Below, one piece after another: positions 9,034 through 17,180 of a stretch of 64,000 nt of DNA. The notes below the pieces were generated by a model, which did no database searches, was not told the origin of the DNA, and saw only the letters and a list, made by a program, of their open reading frames with translations. Source of the stretch: Bacteroidota bacterium (GTDB lineage: Bacteria; Bacteroidota; Bacteroidia; Cytophagales; Cyclobacteriaceae); assembly GCA_018267215.1 (NCBI GenBank), contig JAFDYX010000027.1, forward strand, positions 1-64,000. Reading direction: 5' to 3'. Made by a program: the position numbers and the translations under genes. Within the stretch, counting starts at the first letter, position 1. Each line of letters starts with the position of its first letter.

Positions 9034-10941
9034 CTATACATATTTTTTCCACCACCACTGAAACACGATCAACCCCCACACGCGAGCGTGCACATCGCCA
9101 GGGTTAGAAGAGAAGAGTTGTTTTTTCGTTCGTGCTACTTCATCATATTCAAAAATATTTTGGGCGCGCACAAAATTTTCCGACAGCAGGTCATCTTCAA
9201 TAAGTGATTTCATTTCGTGGCGCAGCCATTTCAGCATCGGCACTTCAAAGCCTTTCTTGGGTCGGTTATACAATTTTGTCGGCAGCATATCCCGAAAGGC
9301 ATCTTGCACTAATCGCTTCCGTATAGTCGAGTTAATTTTAAATTCATCAGGAAGAGAAAATGCAAAATTGACTAACTCAAAATCCAAAAAAGGTGTTCGT
9401 ACTTCTAATCCGTTAGCCATGCTCATCCAATCTACTTTGGTAAGCATATCGTTAGGCAGAACCAAACTCATGTCGGTAAGCAAAATGTCGTTCATGGCTT
9501 CGTGCTCAGGAATTGTTTTGAGCAGATCGCCTTTAAACATTTCAAATTCTTGTTGACTAAAATTTTGAATACTTTGGGTGGAAAATAATTTCTTTGCCTC
9601 ATCGTCATTCGCATAGCCGGCCCATCGCCAATATCTTTCGCTCGATAAAAGTTTCATCCCTTCGGCAAACCGGTTGAGTTGCCGCACTTTGTTACCCACA
9701 TAATTATTCCGCGACTGCGGCAGCATTTTCCAAAACGGATGCAACAAGGCAACGGCTGATTCTTTCCAACCGCGATTAATTATTTTTCTGAAAGCTTCAT
9801 GTTTGTTGTAGCCGGCCATCAGCTCATCTGCGCCATCTCCGCTCAAAGCTACTGTGGCGTGCTGACGGGTTTCTTTGCTTAAAATATAAACATTGATGGC
9901 GGAGGAATCGGCAAACGGTTCGTCTATGTAATCTAAAATAGAATGAACATGCTGATAGAGGTCGTTATTCGTCAGCGAGAATACGGTGTGTTGTGTATTG
10001 AAATGCTTTGCCACCAAGTTGGCATAATTTGTTTCATCGAAAAATTTTTCATCTCGAAAGCCAATCGAGAAAGTGTGCAGGTCTGGCTTGTGGCGGGCGG
10101 CCAATCCGGTAACTACAGACGAATCTATTCCGCCACTTAAAAAAGCACCCAGCGGCACATCGGAGATCAGCCTGCGTTGCACAGAAGCTTCAAGCAATTG
10201 TTTAAATTTTTCTTTAGCAGATGGATAGTCAATGGTTGATGGTTGATAGTTGATTGAACTATCGTAAGGTATCTGGTAATAACCATGGACTACAGCCTTT
10301 CGGCTATGGACTTCGATGTAATGCCCCGGCATCAGTTTTTTTACATTTTTAAAAATCGTTCGGGGAGCGGGAATGTAGTTCAGTTGTAAATAAGTGTGTA
10401 GCGAAGTGTAATCAATTTCCTTTTCAATGCCGTAGGCTAAAACGGATTTCATTTCTGATGCAAACAGAAATTTGTCTTCATCCAACAAATACAACAATGG
10501 TTTTACCCCGAAGCGATCGCGTGCCAAAAAGAAAGTCTGTTCTTGCTTGTCGTAAACACAGAAAGCAAAAAAGCCATTGAGCCGCTGCAAACATTTTTCT
10601 TTTTCAAGGATAAAAAGCTTCAGCAGCACTTCGGTATCCGAATGAGAAAAAAAAGAGGTAACTCCTCTCCTCTCCAATTCTTTTTTTAGCTCCGGAAAAT
10701 TGAAAATCTCGCCATTGAATACTATGCAGTAGCGTTTGGTTTCGTCCCACATCGGCTGGTGAGCCACCGCGCTGGTATCAATGATGCTCAGCCTGCGGTG
10801 GCCAAGCCCGACAAACTGATCGTAATAAATATCCTGATGGTCGGGCCCGCGCTTTTGCAGCGCTTGTGTGGCGGCCGTAATATTTACTAAATTAAATTTG
10901 CCAACTAGGTTAAATGCAAAAATGCCGGTAATGCCACACAT
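9034..10941 (-). CDS. asnB: Asparagine synthase (glutamine-hydrolysing)
   Basis: This 635-residue AsnB-type enzyme makes asparagine from aspartate, ATP and glutamine. It starts MCGITG, so the class II glutaminase nucleophile is Cys2 after Met removal. The glutaminase domain covers about 1-215 (KRGPDHQD, FNGEIFN). The synthetase domain follows with the pyrophosphate loop LSGGIDSS near residue 268 and SGDGADELMAGY. In the linker just before the synthetase domain, the stretch SINYQPSTIDYP is encoded by a heptad tandem repeat that looks like intergenic repeat DNA. Members of this family also act in surface polysaccharide or peptide amidation, but no such neighbours are seen. Confidence 0.92.
   Translation of the reverse strand: MCGITGIFAFNLVGKFNLVNITAATQALQKRGPDHQDIYYDQFVGLGHRRLSIIDTSAVAHQPMWDETKRYCIVFNGEIFNFPELKKELERRGVTSFFSHSDTEVLLKLFILEKEKCLQRLNGFFAFCVYDKQEQTFFLARDRFGVKPLLYLLDEDKFLFASEMKSVLAYGIEKEIDYTSLHTYLQLNYIPAPRTIFKNVKKLMPGHYIEVHSRKAVVHGYYQIPYDSSINYQPSTIDYPSAKEKFKQLLEASVQRRLISDVPLGAFLSGGIDSSVVTGLAARHKPDLHTFSIGFRDEKFFDETNYANLVAKHFNTQHTVFSLTNNDLYQHVHSILDYIDEPFADSSAINVYILSKETRQHATVALSGDGADELMAGYNKHEAFRKIINRGWKESAVALLHPFWKMLPQSRNNYVGNKVRQLNRFAEGMKLLSSERYWRWAGYANDDEAKKLFSTQSIQNFSQQEFEMFKGDLLKTIPEHEAMNDILLTDMSLVLPNDMLTKVDWMSMANGLEVRTPFLDFELVNFAFSLPDEFKINSTIRKRLVQDAFRDMLPTKLYNRPKKGFEVPMLKWLRHEMKSLIEDDLLSENFVRAQNIFEYDEVARTKKQLFSSNPGDVHARVWGLIVFQWWWKKYV
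10224..10263 (-). repeat. Heptad repeat inside asnB coding sequence
   Basis: Read on the minus strand, the region is a run of 7-nt words: TTCAATC, AACTATC, AACCATC, AACCATT, GACTATC. The ends form a short inverted repeat (gatagt/actatc). It resembles the heptad intergenic elements in the permease cluster at 47-60 kb and encodes a segment in the variable linker of AsnB. Confidence 0.55.
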
Positions 10942-11021
10942 AAAAAATCTACAATATCAGATTGGGTAATGACATTCCATCCATCAAAAATCCCATCAGG
11001 AGATTGGTGTGCCGATTTACT

Positions 11022-11798
11022 TTACAGTGCCTTTACCATCACGTTTCTAAACCAAATTTCATGGCCGTGGTCTTGTAAATCAATATGGCCTTTAGTGGCC
11101 ATGCCATAGCCTTTGGCATCTTTCCACTTGCTCGCTTCTTTTCTTTTCTTCCAGTCGGCCGAGCCCAATTCATACGCCACTACCTTTTGGCCATTCAGCC
11201 AATGTTCCACCTGTTTGCCGTTCACCACAATACGCGACAAGTTCCACTCTCCGATTGGTTTGGCAAGCAGCGCATCCGGAGCTTGCATGTCGTAGTTTGC
11301 CCCTGTCAGATGCACAGGCTCTTGCTTCGGTTTGTACCCTTGGTCGTCAATCAACTGATACTCGGGGCCGCTGTAAAAAGGTTGTTCAAATTCTTCGGTA
11401 ACACGGTAAATAATACCGCTGTTTCCTTCCGGTGAAATTTTCCATTCACAGGCAAATTCAAAGTTTTGAAACTCTTCCGTGGTCATCAAATCCGACCGTT
11501 CATCGCCATCTCCTTTTACTTTTTCGTTCAGCGGCTTGCAGTGCAGCATACCGTCTTTCGCTTCCCACGTATTATTTTTTCTATTCTTAAAAATTTGCCA
11601 GCCTTGCAGCGACTGCCCGTCAAATAAAAGTTTCCATCCCTCCTGGCGTTGTGCGTCAGTCAGTGCGTTGGCTTGAGCTGGCTGAGTTGTTATTTCAGTG
11701 CCTGCCACCGGTGTTGTGCTTTCGGCAGAAGCTTGATCTTCTTTTTTGGCTCCCGTGCAAGCCGAGATTGCTAATAGTAAGACAAATATTTTTTTCAT
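11022..11798 (-). CDS. DUF1080 (3-keto-disaccharide hydrolase-like) lipoprotein
   Basis: This 258-residue protein starts with a lipoprotein signal (MKKIFVLLLAISAC) whose lipidated Cys is residue 14. An Ala/Thr-rich linker comes next, then one DUF1080 domain from about residue 50 (GWKLLFDGQSLQGWQIFK, NSGIIYRV, HWLNGQKVVAYE, GHIDLQDHG). DUF1080 proteins are concanavalin-like beta-sandwiches; some hydrolyse 3-keto-glycosides in periplasmic sugar breakdown. It probably sits on the periplasmic face of a membrane. Neighbours do not point to a particular sugar, although a ThuA/sugar-dehydrogenase fusion and a GMC dehydrogenase lie elsewhere in the window. Confidence 0.85.
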   Translation of the reverse strand: MKKIFVLLLAISACTGAKKEDQASAESTTPVAGTEITTQPAQANALTDAQRQEGWKLLFDGQSLQGWQIFKNRKNNTWEAKDGMLHCKPLNEKVKGDGDERSDLMTTEEFQNFEFACEWKISPEGNSGIIYRVTEEFEQPFYSGPEYQLIDDQGYKPKQEPVHLTGANYDMQAPDALLAKPIGEWNLSRIVVNGKQVEHWLNGQKVVAYELGSADWKKRKEASKWKDAKGYGMATKGHIDLQDHGHEIWFRNVMVKAL

Positions 11799-11866
11799 TT
11801 GTTGAGTATGTTAGTTGATAAATCTAAATATTATTTATTCAAAAAAATCTTTAGCCATCAAAGATG

Positions 11867-13309
11867 TTAAAAAATTTTATCCGGGTTTAATATTCCATTG
11901 GGATCAAAAACTTTTTTAATGCCGCGCATCAGGTTCAGGTTTACTTCGCCCAAGGCGATGGGCATGTAGGGGCGCTTGGCAATGCCGATGCCATGCTCGC
12001 CCGAAAGCGTGCCTCCCAGACTTACGGTGAGCTTAAAAATTTCGCCTATGCCTTCGGGAATGTCCTTCTCCCAGCGCTCTTCACTGATGTTTTCTTTCAA
12101 AATATTTACGTGCAGGTTTCCATCGCCCAAATGGCCGAAGCACACGGTATTAAATCCATATCGCTTGCCGATTTCTTTGATACCGGTAATTAATTTAGGA
12201 AGGTTGGCACGCGGCACCACCACATCGTCCGATTTGGTAAGGGTGTACCAATTGACGGCAGGCGATATATTTTTTCTGATCTTCCACAGCTCTTCTTTCT
12301 GCGCAGCGCTGTCGGCAAACAAAACTTCACCGCTCTGAAATTTTTCTACTACGCCCATCACGCGTTCGGCATCGCGCATCAGCACCTCTTCATCGTTGCC
12401 GTCCAGTTCGCAAAGAAGGTAAGCGTTCATGCCTTCCACCAACTTGGTTGTTACGGGGCTGTTCAATACTTTCTCGCAGTAGTCAAACGTTTTGGTGGCA
12501 GCTTCTTTTTCAAAAAATTCCATTCCCGATGGGGTGATGCCTGCAGTGAAGATGGCTGCAATGGCGCTGCAGGCTTCCTCGTTGGTTACAAACGGAATCA
12601 TCATCAGCACGGTCTTCTGTGGAAGGCCACGGAGTTTGAAAACAATTTTGGTGATGATGCCGAGTGTGCCCTCGCTGCCGCACATCAGTTGGGTGAGGTT
12701 GTAACCGGTAGAGTTCTTCAGTACGTTGGCTGCCGTCCATATAATTTCACCTGTCGGCAGCACCACTTCTAAGTTGATAACATAATCGCGGGTTACGCCA
12801 TATTTCACGGCCTTCGGGCCGCCTGAATTATTAGCCAAGTTGCCGCCCAGAAAGCAGGAACCGCGACTGGCAGGATCGGGCGGATAAAAAAGATTTTTTG
12901 CCTTCACGGCATTTTGAAATACTTCCGTGATCACACCCGGCTCCACCGTTGCCTGAAGGTTCAATTCATCAATGTCAATAATTTTATTGAACCGTTCCAT
13001 CGAAATTACCACTCCGTTTTTAACGGGCAGCGCACCCCCGCTCAGGCCTGTGCCGGCTCCACGCGGGGTAGTAGGTATTTTATATTTGTTGCATACTTTC
13101 AACAGCTCGCTCACTTCTTGGGTCGTTGCGGGTTTCAAAACCACATCGGGCATAAAATGATAATCTTCCGTTTTATCTCGACCATAATCAGATTTATTTT
13201 CTTCCTGTGTCAGCACTTGTTCTTTCCCAACAATTTTTTGGAACAAAGCAATCACCTCTTCGGATGCCTCAGGTTTAATAGCCGTTTCCGTTTCTTTTGC
13301 AAGCATCAT
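11867..13309 (-). CDS. FAD-binding oxidase, GlcD/D-lactate dehydrogenase type
   Basis: This 480-residue soluble flavoenzyme is of the FAD-binding type 4 plus FAD-oxidase C-terminal class. The FAD-binding motif [18 protein letters not shown] lies near residues 80-97. The segment [16 protein letters not shown] follows, and the C-terminal [13 protein letters not shown] motif is present. Such enzymes oxidise 2-hydroxy acids (glycolate, D-lactate, D-2-hydroxyglutarate) and pass electrons to the respiratory chain. The exact substrate is not decidable here. Start codons of this gene and the divergent NlpC/P60 gene are 17 nt apart, so their promoters overlap each other's coding regions. Confidence 0.9.
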   Translation of the reverse strand: MMLAKETETAIKPEASEEVIALFQKIVGKEQVLTQEENKSDYGRDKTEDYHFMPDVVLKPATTQEVSELLKVCNKYKIPTTPRGAGTGLSGGALPVKNGVVISMERFNKIIDIDELNLQATVEPGVITEVFQNAVKAKNLFYPPDPASRGSCFLGGNLANNSGGPKAVKYGVTRDYVINLEVVLPTGEIIWTAANVLKNSTGYNLTQLMCGSEGTLGIITKIVFKLRGLPQKTVLMMIPFVTNEEACSAIAAIFTAGITPSGMEFFEKEAATKTFDYCEKVLNSPVTTKLVEGMNAYLLCELDGNDEEVLMRDAERVMGVVEKFQSGEVLFADSAAQKEELWKIRKNISPAVNWYTLTKSDDVVVPRANLPKLITGIKEIGKRYGFNTVCFGHLGDGNLHVNILKENISEERWEKDIPEGIGEIFKLTVSLGGTLSGEHGIGIAKRPYMPIALGEVNLNLMRGIKKVFDPNGILNPDKIF

Positions 13310-13313
13310 CGTG

Positions 13314-13321
13314 TAAATTTG
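13314..13321 (+). promoter_or_regulatory. Perfect -7 element just before NlpC/P60 start
   Basis: TAAATTTG fits TAnnTTTG exactly and ends five bases before the ATG at 13327. A TTTG at 13296-13299 is present, but the 14-nt spacing is short. If used, the transcript would have almost no 5' leader. It lies in the 17-nt gap and the first codons of the divergent oxidase gene. Confidence 0.35.
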
Positions 13322-13326
13322 TAAAC

Positions 13327-13827
13327 ATGTTTGAGCGGAACAAAATTACACAATTAATTTTCGCGGGGCTCATCCCATTTTGTGCCTTACTGTTGTTAGG
13401 ATGTGGCTCATCGCACAAATCCAAAACGAGAGAGAACCAGATAGGCACCATCATCCAAACCGCACGAAGTTATATCGGCACACCGTACAAATGGGGCGGC
13501 ACTACCCGCTCGGGCATGGATTGCTCTGCGCTAACGGGGCATGCTTACCACGCTGTGCATATTGAGTTGCCTCGCACGGCAGATGCACAGGCACTGCTGG
13601 GCGAAAAAATAAAAATCAATGAGGTGCAACCGGGCGATTTACTTTTTTTTGCAACCGGAAAAAAGAAAAGAGAAATTACCCATGTGGGCATCGTTACCGA
13701 AGTGAAGGGAAAAGAAAATGTAAAATTCATCCATGCCTCCACTTCGCTGGGGGTGGTGGAAAGTAACCTCTACTCCGATTATTATATCAAGCGTTTTCGG
13801 CTGGCCAGGCGGGTGATCAAATCATAA
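13327..13827 (+). CDS. C40 (NlpC/P60) peptidase lipoprotein
   Basis: This 166-residue lipoprotein has a hydrophobic signal ending LLLLGC, with Cys26 as the lipidation site. A single NlpC/P60 domain follows. The catalytic Cys64 sits in GMDCSALT, His117 in THVGIV and His134 in FIHAS. The family cuts peptide bonds in peptidoglycan stem peptides, here probably in the periplasm from an outer-membrane anchor. The frame is open 30 nt upstream to 13297, but the ATG at 13327 gives the better signal peptide and sits right after a -7 promoter motif. Confidence 0.9.
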   Translation: MFERNKITQLIFAGLIPFCALLLLGCGSSHKSKTRENQIGTIIQTARSYIGTPYKWGGTTRSGMDCSALTGHAYHAVHIELPRTADAQALLGEKIKINEVQPGDLLFFATGKKKREITHVGIVTEVKGKENVKFIHASTSLGVVESNLYSDYYIKRFRLARRVIKS

Positions 13828-13927
13828 AATGTCATTTGCTTTCAATGCACATTTGAGGTATTTTTATTTCCATATCTCTTACCTAATGAAATCATAAAAA
13901 AATTATTAGAACACAAACCACATCACT

Positions 13928-14245
13928 ATGAAAGAAATTACCGTTCAGGAACTAAAAAAGATGATTGATTCCAAAGCAGATTTTCAATTGATAGATGTGC
14001 GCGAGCCGCATGAATACGATGCTTGCAACATCGGTGGCGAGTCTATTCCGCAAGGCGAGATACCACACAACGTAGATAAAATTTCGAAAACAAAACAAGT
14101 GGTGATTCATTGCCGCAGTGGCAAACGCAGCAGCAACATGATAAGCTGGCTGGAAAAAAATGCAGGCATGACTAACTTATATAATTTAACGGGAGGTATT
14201 ATGGAATGGGCCAAGGAGATTGACCCTACGATGACCGTTAGTTGA
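13928..14245 (+). CDS. Rhodanese-like domain protein
   Basis: This 105-residue single rhodanese domain has the signatures LIDVREPHEYDACNIGG and the active-site loop VVIHCRSGKRS, with Cys62 as the sulfur-carrying residue. The C-terminal NLTGGIMEWAKEID is also typical. It is cytoplasmic and probably transfers or senses sulfane sulfur; the substrate is unknown. It is followed 9 nt later by a tiny lipoprotein gene and then cmk, so the three may be one transcript. Confidence 0.9.
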   Translation: MKEITVQELKKMIDSKADFQLIDVREPHEYDACNIGGESIPQGEIPHNVDKISKTKQVVIHCRSGKRSSNMISWLEKNAGMTNLYNLTGGIMEWAKEIDPTMTVS

Positions 14246-14254
14246 TATTCCGCC

Positions 14255-14395
14255 ATGCGATCTATCAAACTCTTGTTCATTACCGGTTTTATTATTTTGA
14301 ATATGGCCTGTGCTTCTCACAACACAGGCTACAAACCAAAATACAAAAAACCAGACCCCAATAAACCCCTGCCATGTCCGCTAAAAGATTGTTGA
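14255..14395 (+). CDS. 46-residue lipoprotein upstream of cmk
   Basis: This short gene encodes 46 residues. A basic start and a hydrophobic stretch (MRSIKLLFITGFIILN) lead to MAC, giving a lipobox-like site with Cys19. The mature part is only 28 residues, basic and Pro/Lys-rich (YKPKYKKPDPNKP), and ends CPLKDC with two more cysteines. It lies between the rhodanese gene (9 nt after its stop) and cmk (its TGA ends one base before the cmk ATG). The tight packing and signal sequence support a real gene. No family name is recalled and the function is unknown. Confidence 0.7.
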   Translation: MRSIKLLFITGFIILNMACASHNTGYKPKYKKPDPNKPLPCPLKDC

Positions 14396-14396
14396 T

Positions 14397-15080
14397 ATGA
14401 AAAAAATAGTTATCGCCATTGACGGTTACTCGGCTTGTGGCAAAAGTACTACTGCCCGCGAGGTGGCATCTATTCTAGGTTACCGCTATATTGACTCGGG
14501 AGCCATGTATAGGGCAGTTACTCTTTTCTTTCTCGACAAACATATCTCGCTTACCAACCCTAAAGAGATTGAACGTACACTGGAGCAAATCCACTTGGCC
14601 TTTCATGTAAACGCACACGGCACGACCGAGCTTTTTATGAATGGTATCAACGTAGAGAAGAGCATCCGCAAAATGCGCGTATCCGAAAACGTAAGCCCGG
14701 TAAGTACCCTCAAAGAAGTGCGCCATGCCATGGTAGCACAGCAACGCAAACTAGGCAAAGACAAAGGTATTGTAATGGATGGCCGCGACATCGGAACAGT
14801 TGTTTTTCCGCAGGCCGAATTAAAACTTTTTCTCACAGCCGACATTCAAGTGCGCGCTTTTCGCAGACAACAAGAATTGTTGGAAAAAGACAAGTTGGTT
14901 GATTTCCATACCATTATTGCCAATCTGACCGACCGCGACCGCATAGACAGCAACCGGAAAGAAAGCCCACTAATAAAAGCCAGCGATGCCATCGAAATGA
15001 ATACCACACACATCACCATTGACGAACAGGTGGATGAAGTGGTGCGTCTGGCGGTAGGTAAAATAGTACGAAGGAGCTAA
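14397..15080 (+). CDS. cmk: (d)CMP kinase
   Basis: Cytidylate kinase of 227 residues phosphorylates CMP and dCMP with ATP in pyrimidine nucleotide recycling. The P-loop is at residues 10-17 (GYSACGKS). The CMP-binding and lid parts are seen as DSGAMYRAV, DGRDIGTVVFP and LTDRDRIDSNR. Length is standard for the long bacterial form. It starts one base after the small lipoprotein gene. Its stop codon shares bases with the stop of the convergent gene at 15077. Confidence 0.95.
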   Translation: MKKIVIAIDGYSACGKSTTAREVASILGYRYIDSGAMYRAVTLFFLDKHISLTNPKEIERTLEQIHLAFHVNAHGTTELFMNGINVEKSIRKMRVSENVSPVSTLKEVRHAMVAQQRKLGKDKGIVMDGRDIGTVVFPQAELKLFLTADIQVRAFRRQQELLEKDKLVDFHTIIANLTDRDRIDSNRKESPLIKASDAIEMNTTHITIDEQVDEVVRLAVGKIVRRS

Positions 15081-15844
15081 AACACCCGCACTGCAATACC
15101 GGCCTGTAACCCCCAAACTGATACGGATTGGTAATACCGCTGATAGATTCCTCCCAGCGTAGCATATCCTCGCCACTTGCCTGTATTAAAAATTTGTTTT
15201 TCTACATTAAAATTAATTTCTCGTCTGGGTATGGCATTGGTGTTGTAGTCTTTGGCTACACGGTATTCCAAATTACCATTCAGTGTTTGAGATTCCGACA
15301 TCCACGTGAGGCCGGCCGTCCATTCGAAAAACGAGTTTCTGTTTCCGAAATTTTCATACATACTTCCACCGCCTATCCGCCCGATCAGATGGCGCTGGGT
15401 AATTACATTTAACTGAAGCACCTGCCAGTCGAAGGTAGATAAGTCGGCTGCCTTTCCTCCATTGGCTTGTGCATCTTCCGCCAGATAGTTAAACCGAAAG
15501 TCGGTAGAAAATAAACCCCAGTTGCCGCGCACCCGGGGTAGTGCCAAATAGTAGTTAGATGGTTGTACTGCTCCTTGTAAAAAAGTTTCGAATGATACCA
15601 GCCGTTTCACCTCTTCCGCCTTCTGCAGTTTGATGCTCTGCCAGGTGCCAACAACCCTAAATAAGTCAAAAAAGAAAAATGTATTACCAGACCCGGACGA
15701 AGAACTACGCTCTTTGCTTGATTGGCTTCTGTTTTCTGCCGATTTATTTTTTATATCATTTACCTGTCCTCGCAAGGCAATTGATATGACCAACATGCAA
15801 CAAACACAGGCTACTGATTTCATAACATCATGAATTGACATCAT
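15077..15844 (-). CDS. Exported protein, probable outer-membrane beta-barrel
   Basis: This 255-residue protein of unknown family has a signal peptide (VACVCCMLVISIALRGQ) and a Ser/Lys-rich linker around 35-52. The rest is made of alternating polar/aromatic strands such as YLALPRVRGNWGLFSTDFRFNYL, ending IAVRVF. The terminal Phe and strand pattern fit a small outer-membrane barrel, which is inference. A start at 15823 (MKSVACVCC) would shorten the N-terminus and is equally reasonable. The stop overlaps that of cmk by three bases; the genes converge. Confidence 0.6.
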   Translation of the reverse strand: MMSIHDVMKSVACVCCMLVISIALRGQVNDIKNKSAENRSQSSKERSSSSGSGNTFFFFDLFRVVGTWQSIKLQKAEEVKRLVSFETFLQGAVQPSNYYLALPRVRGNWGLFSTDFRFNYLAEDAQANGGKAADLSTFDWQVLQLNVITQRHLIGRIGGGSMYENFGNRNSFFEWTAGLTWMSESQTLNGNLEYRVAKDYNTNAIPRREINFNVEKQIFNTGKWRGYATLGGIYQRYYQSVSVWGLQAGIAVRVF

Positions 15845-15943
15845 TAAAAAAACAATTTTAAGGCCAAAGTATCTTTATTGTTGTGGAGATAAATCATCTG
15901 TTACAAGATAGCTATTAAACACAAGCTAAAGACAGGAGGATGT

Positions 15944-15960
15944 AATATATTTAAGATATT
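15944..15960. promoter_or_regulatory. Candidate Rrf2/NsrR-like operator
   Basis: The 17-bp inverted repeat is AATATATT, one T, then AAGATATT. The two 8-bp arms are reverse complements except for one position. It directly abuts the TTTG promoter element at 15961, so a repressor bound here would block RNA polymerase. The two-arm, one-base-spacer layout resembles that of known NsrR sites, although the bases differ. The bound protein is inferred to be the downstream Rrf2 regulator. Confidence 0.45.
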
Positions 15961-15993
15961 TTTGTCCAAAATAAAAAACAACTCGTATCTTTG
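15961..15993 (+). promoter_or_regulatory. Promoter of the Rrf2-hemoglobin-Ric operon
   Basis: TTTG at 15961-15964, a 21-nt spacer and TATCTTTG at 15986-15993 match the Bacteroidota -33/-7 consensus exactly. The predicted transcription start is only a few bases before the ATG at 16004, so the mRNA would have a very short leader. This also argues for that start over an upstream TTG at 15962. Confidence 0.6.
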
Positions 15994-16003
15994 CCCATCA
16001 GAT

Positions 16004-16438
16004 ATGTTTTCGAAAGCTTGTGAATACGGAATCAAGGCTATTATTTACATAGCCACCCAATCGCTCAGTGGAACCCGGGTAAAGATTGGCGATGTCGCCA
16101 ATAATTCAGGATCGCCAGAGGCGTTTACAGCCAAAATCTTGGGCACACTCACCAAACACAACATTGTAAACTCGCATACCGGCCCTTACGGAGGTTTTGA
16201 AATCAGTTCGAAACAAATGAAGCAAGTGAAGATGCGTGATATTGTTGAAGCCATTGATGGCGATACCATATTTAATGGTTGTGGGTTAGGCTTGAACGAA
16301 TGTAACCATGAGCAACCCTGCCCGATGCACCACAAGTTTGTAAAAGTGAGAGAGGAAATAAAAACTATGCTGACAACGACTACTATTTATGATCTGGCCA
16401 CCGAATACAAATCGGGCAAAACTGTTTTAATGCGATAA
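16004..16438 (+). CDS. Rrf2 family regulator, NsrR-like
   Basis: This 144-residue Rrf2 regulator has a winged helix at the N-terminus (ACEYGIKAIIYIATQS, HTGPYGGFEIS). Three cysteines, Cys93, Cys100 and Cys106, sit in a CX6CX5C cluster. NsrR proteins hold a nitric oxide-sensitive iron-sulfur cluster at this position with similar spacing. The ATG at 16004 was chosen because the promoter elements lie just before it and the family starts at this point. It heads a same-strand gene series with heme and iron-sulfur repair proteins, which fits a repressor released by NO. Other Rrf2 types (IscR, RsrR) are possible, but no isc/suf genes are near. Confidence 0.85.
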   Translation: MFSKACEYGIKAIIYIATQSLSGTRVKIGDVANNSGSPEAFTAKILGTLTKHNIVNSHTGPYGGFEISSKQMKQVKMRDIVEAIDGDTIFNGCGLGLNECNHEQPCPMHHKFVKVREEIKTMLTTTTIYDLATEYKSGKTVLMR

Positions 16439-16474
16439 AAAATAATTTTCAATAAGTAAACCAATAAAATAGAT

Positions 16475-16711
16475 ATGGAAAACAAAGAAGTATGGTTACA
16501 CTCGTTGTTAACCAGCACCCCACAAGAAGGACGCGAACTGGCTATCAAAATGGCTCGCAAGTCTATTGCTGCTATTCAAACAGATGCAGAGGTCAGAAAA
16601 AAGCTACGCAACGATTACGCCCATGATACCGCACAATTGATTGCCTCGGCCAATGTAATCGCGCTGGAGTTTCAAACTATAGCACAAGCCAATAATTATT
16701 GGAAAAAATAA
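16475..16711 (+). CDS. Hexameric tyrosine-coordinated heme protein (HTHP)
   Basis: This 78-residue protein matches the HTHP family as I remember it from the marine bacterial structure. The shared pattern is WLHSLLTSTPQEG, then LAIKMARKSI, then DAEVRKKLRNDY, with the C-terminal LEFQTIAQANNYWKK. In that protein six small helical subunits form a ring and each binds heme through a tyrosine; catalase and peroxidase activities have been measured in vitro. The equivalent ligand here is Tyr48 in RNDYAHD. It starts 36 nt after the NsrR-like gene and is followed 38 nt later by a truncated hemoglobin, so it likely belongs to the same stress operon. Identification rests on sequence memory, not a search. 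Confidence 0.82.
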   Translation: MENKEVWLHSLLTSTPQEGRELAIKMARKSIAAIQTDAEVRKKLRNDYAHDTAQLIASANVIALEFQTIAQANNYWKK

Positions 16712-16749
16712 TAAACGATAAGATTTTAGAAAGTGTAAATATTTTTTTA

Positions 16750-17145
16750 ATGACTCAGGTAAAAAACATAGAAGATCTGGCGGATGTAAAAAAGCTGGTA
16801 GATAATTTTTATGGCAAAGTGCGCGAAGACGCAGTGCTCAAAGATATATTCAACAATGTCATACAAAACAGATGGCCGGAGCATCTGGAAAAAATGTATC
16901 GTTTTTGGCAAACCGTGTTGCTGGGCGAGCATACGTATTACGGCAGCCCATTCCCTCCTCATGCTAAACTACCTGTGGATGAAGAGCATTTCAACCAATG
17001 GCTGAAATTATTTTTTGAAACGGTAGATGAACACTTCACCGGTGAAAAAGCGCAGCGAGCCAAATGGCAAGGCGAGCGGATGGCCGAAATGTTTCTGTCT
17101 AAAATTCAGTATTTCAGAGACTACTCCATCACGCCCATATCCTAA
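16750..17145 (+). CDS. Group III truncated hemoglobin
   Basis: This 131-residue 2-on-2 globin has the group III hallmark GSPFPPHAKLP, in which His71 is the expected proximal heme ligand. Other group features are the N-terminal FYGKVREDAVL, the MYRFWQTVLLGE helix and KWQGERMAEMFL. Group III globins in Campylobacter and others bind O2, NO or peroxide and are induced by nitrosative stress. The frame is open 51 nt upstream to 16699, overlapping HTHP, but the ATG at 16750 gives the normal family length. Context with NsrR-like regulator and Ric supports a role in NO handling. Confidence 0.9.
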   Translation: MTQVKNIEDLADVKKLVDNFYGKVREDAVLKDIFNNVIQNRWPEHLEKMYRFWQTVLLGEHTYYGSPFPPHAKLPVDEEHFNQWLKLFFETVDEHFTGEKAQRAKWQGERMAEMFLSKIQYFRDYSITPIS

Positions 17146-17180
17146 CATCCTGACAACGGCCAAGCTTAAAATAACAACAC

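Noticed and set aside
12914..13324. Long plus-strand open frame of 136 codons
   Set aside because: It is the antisense shadow of the FAD-binding oxidase, whose motifs are unmistakable; the translated sequence has no family features.
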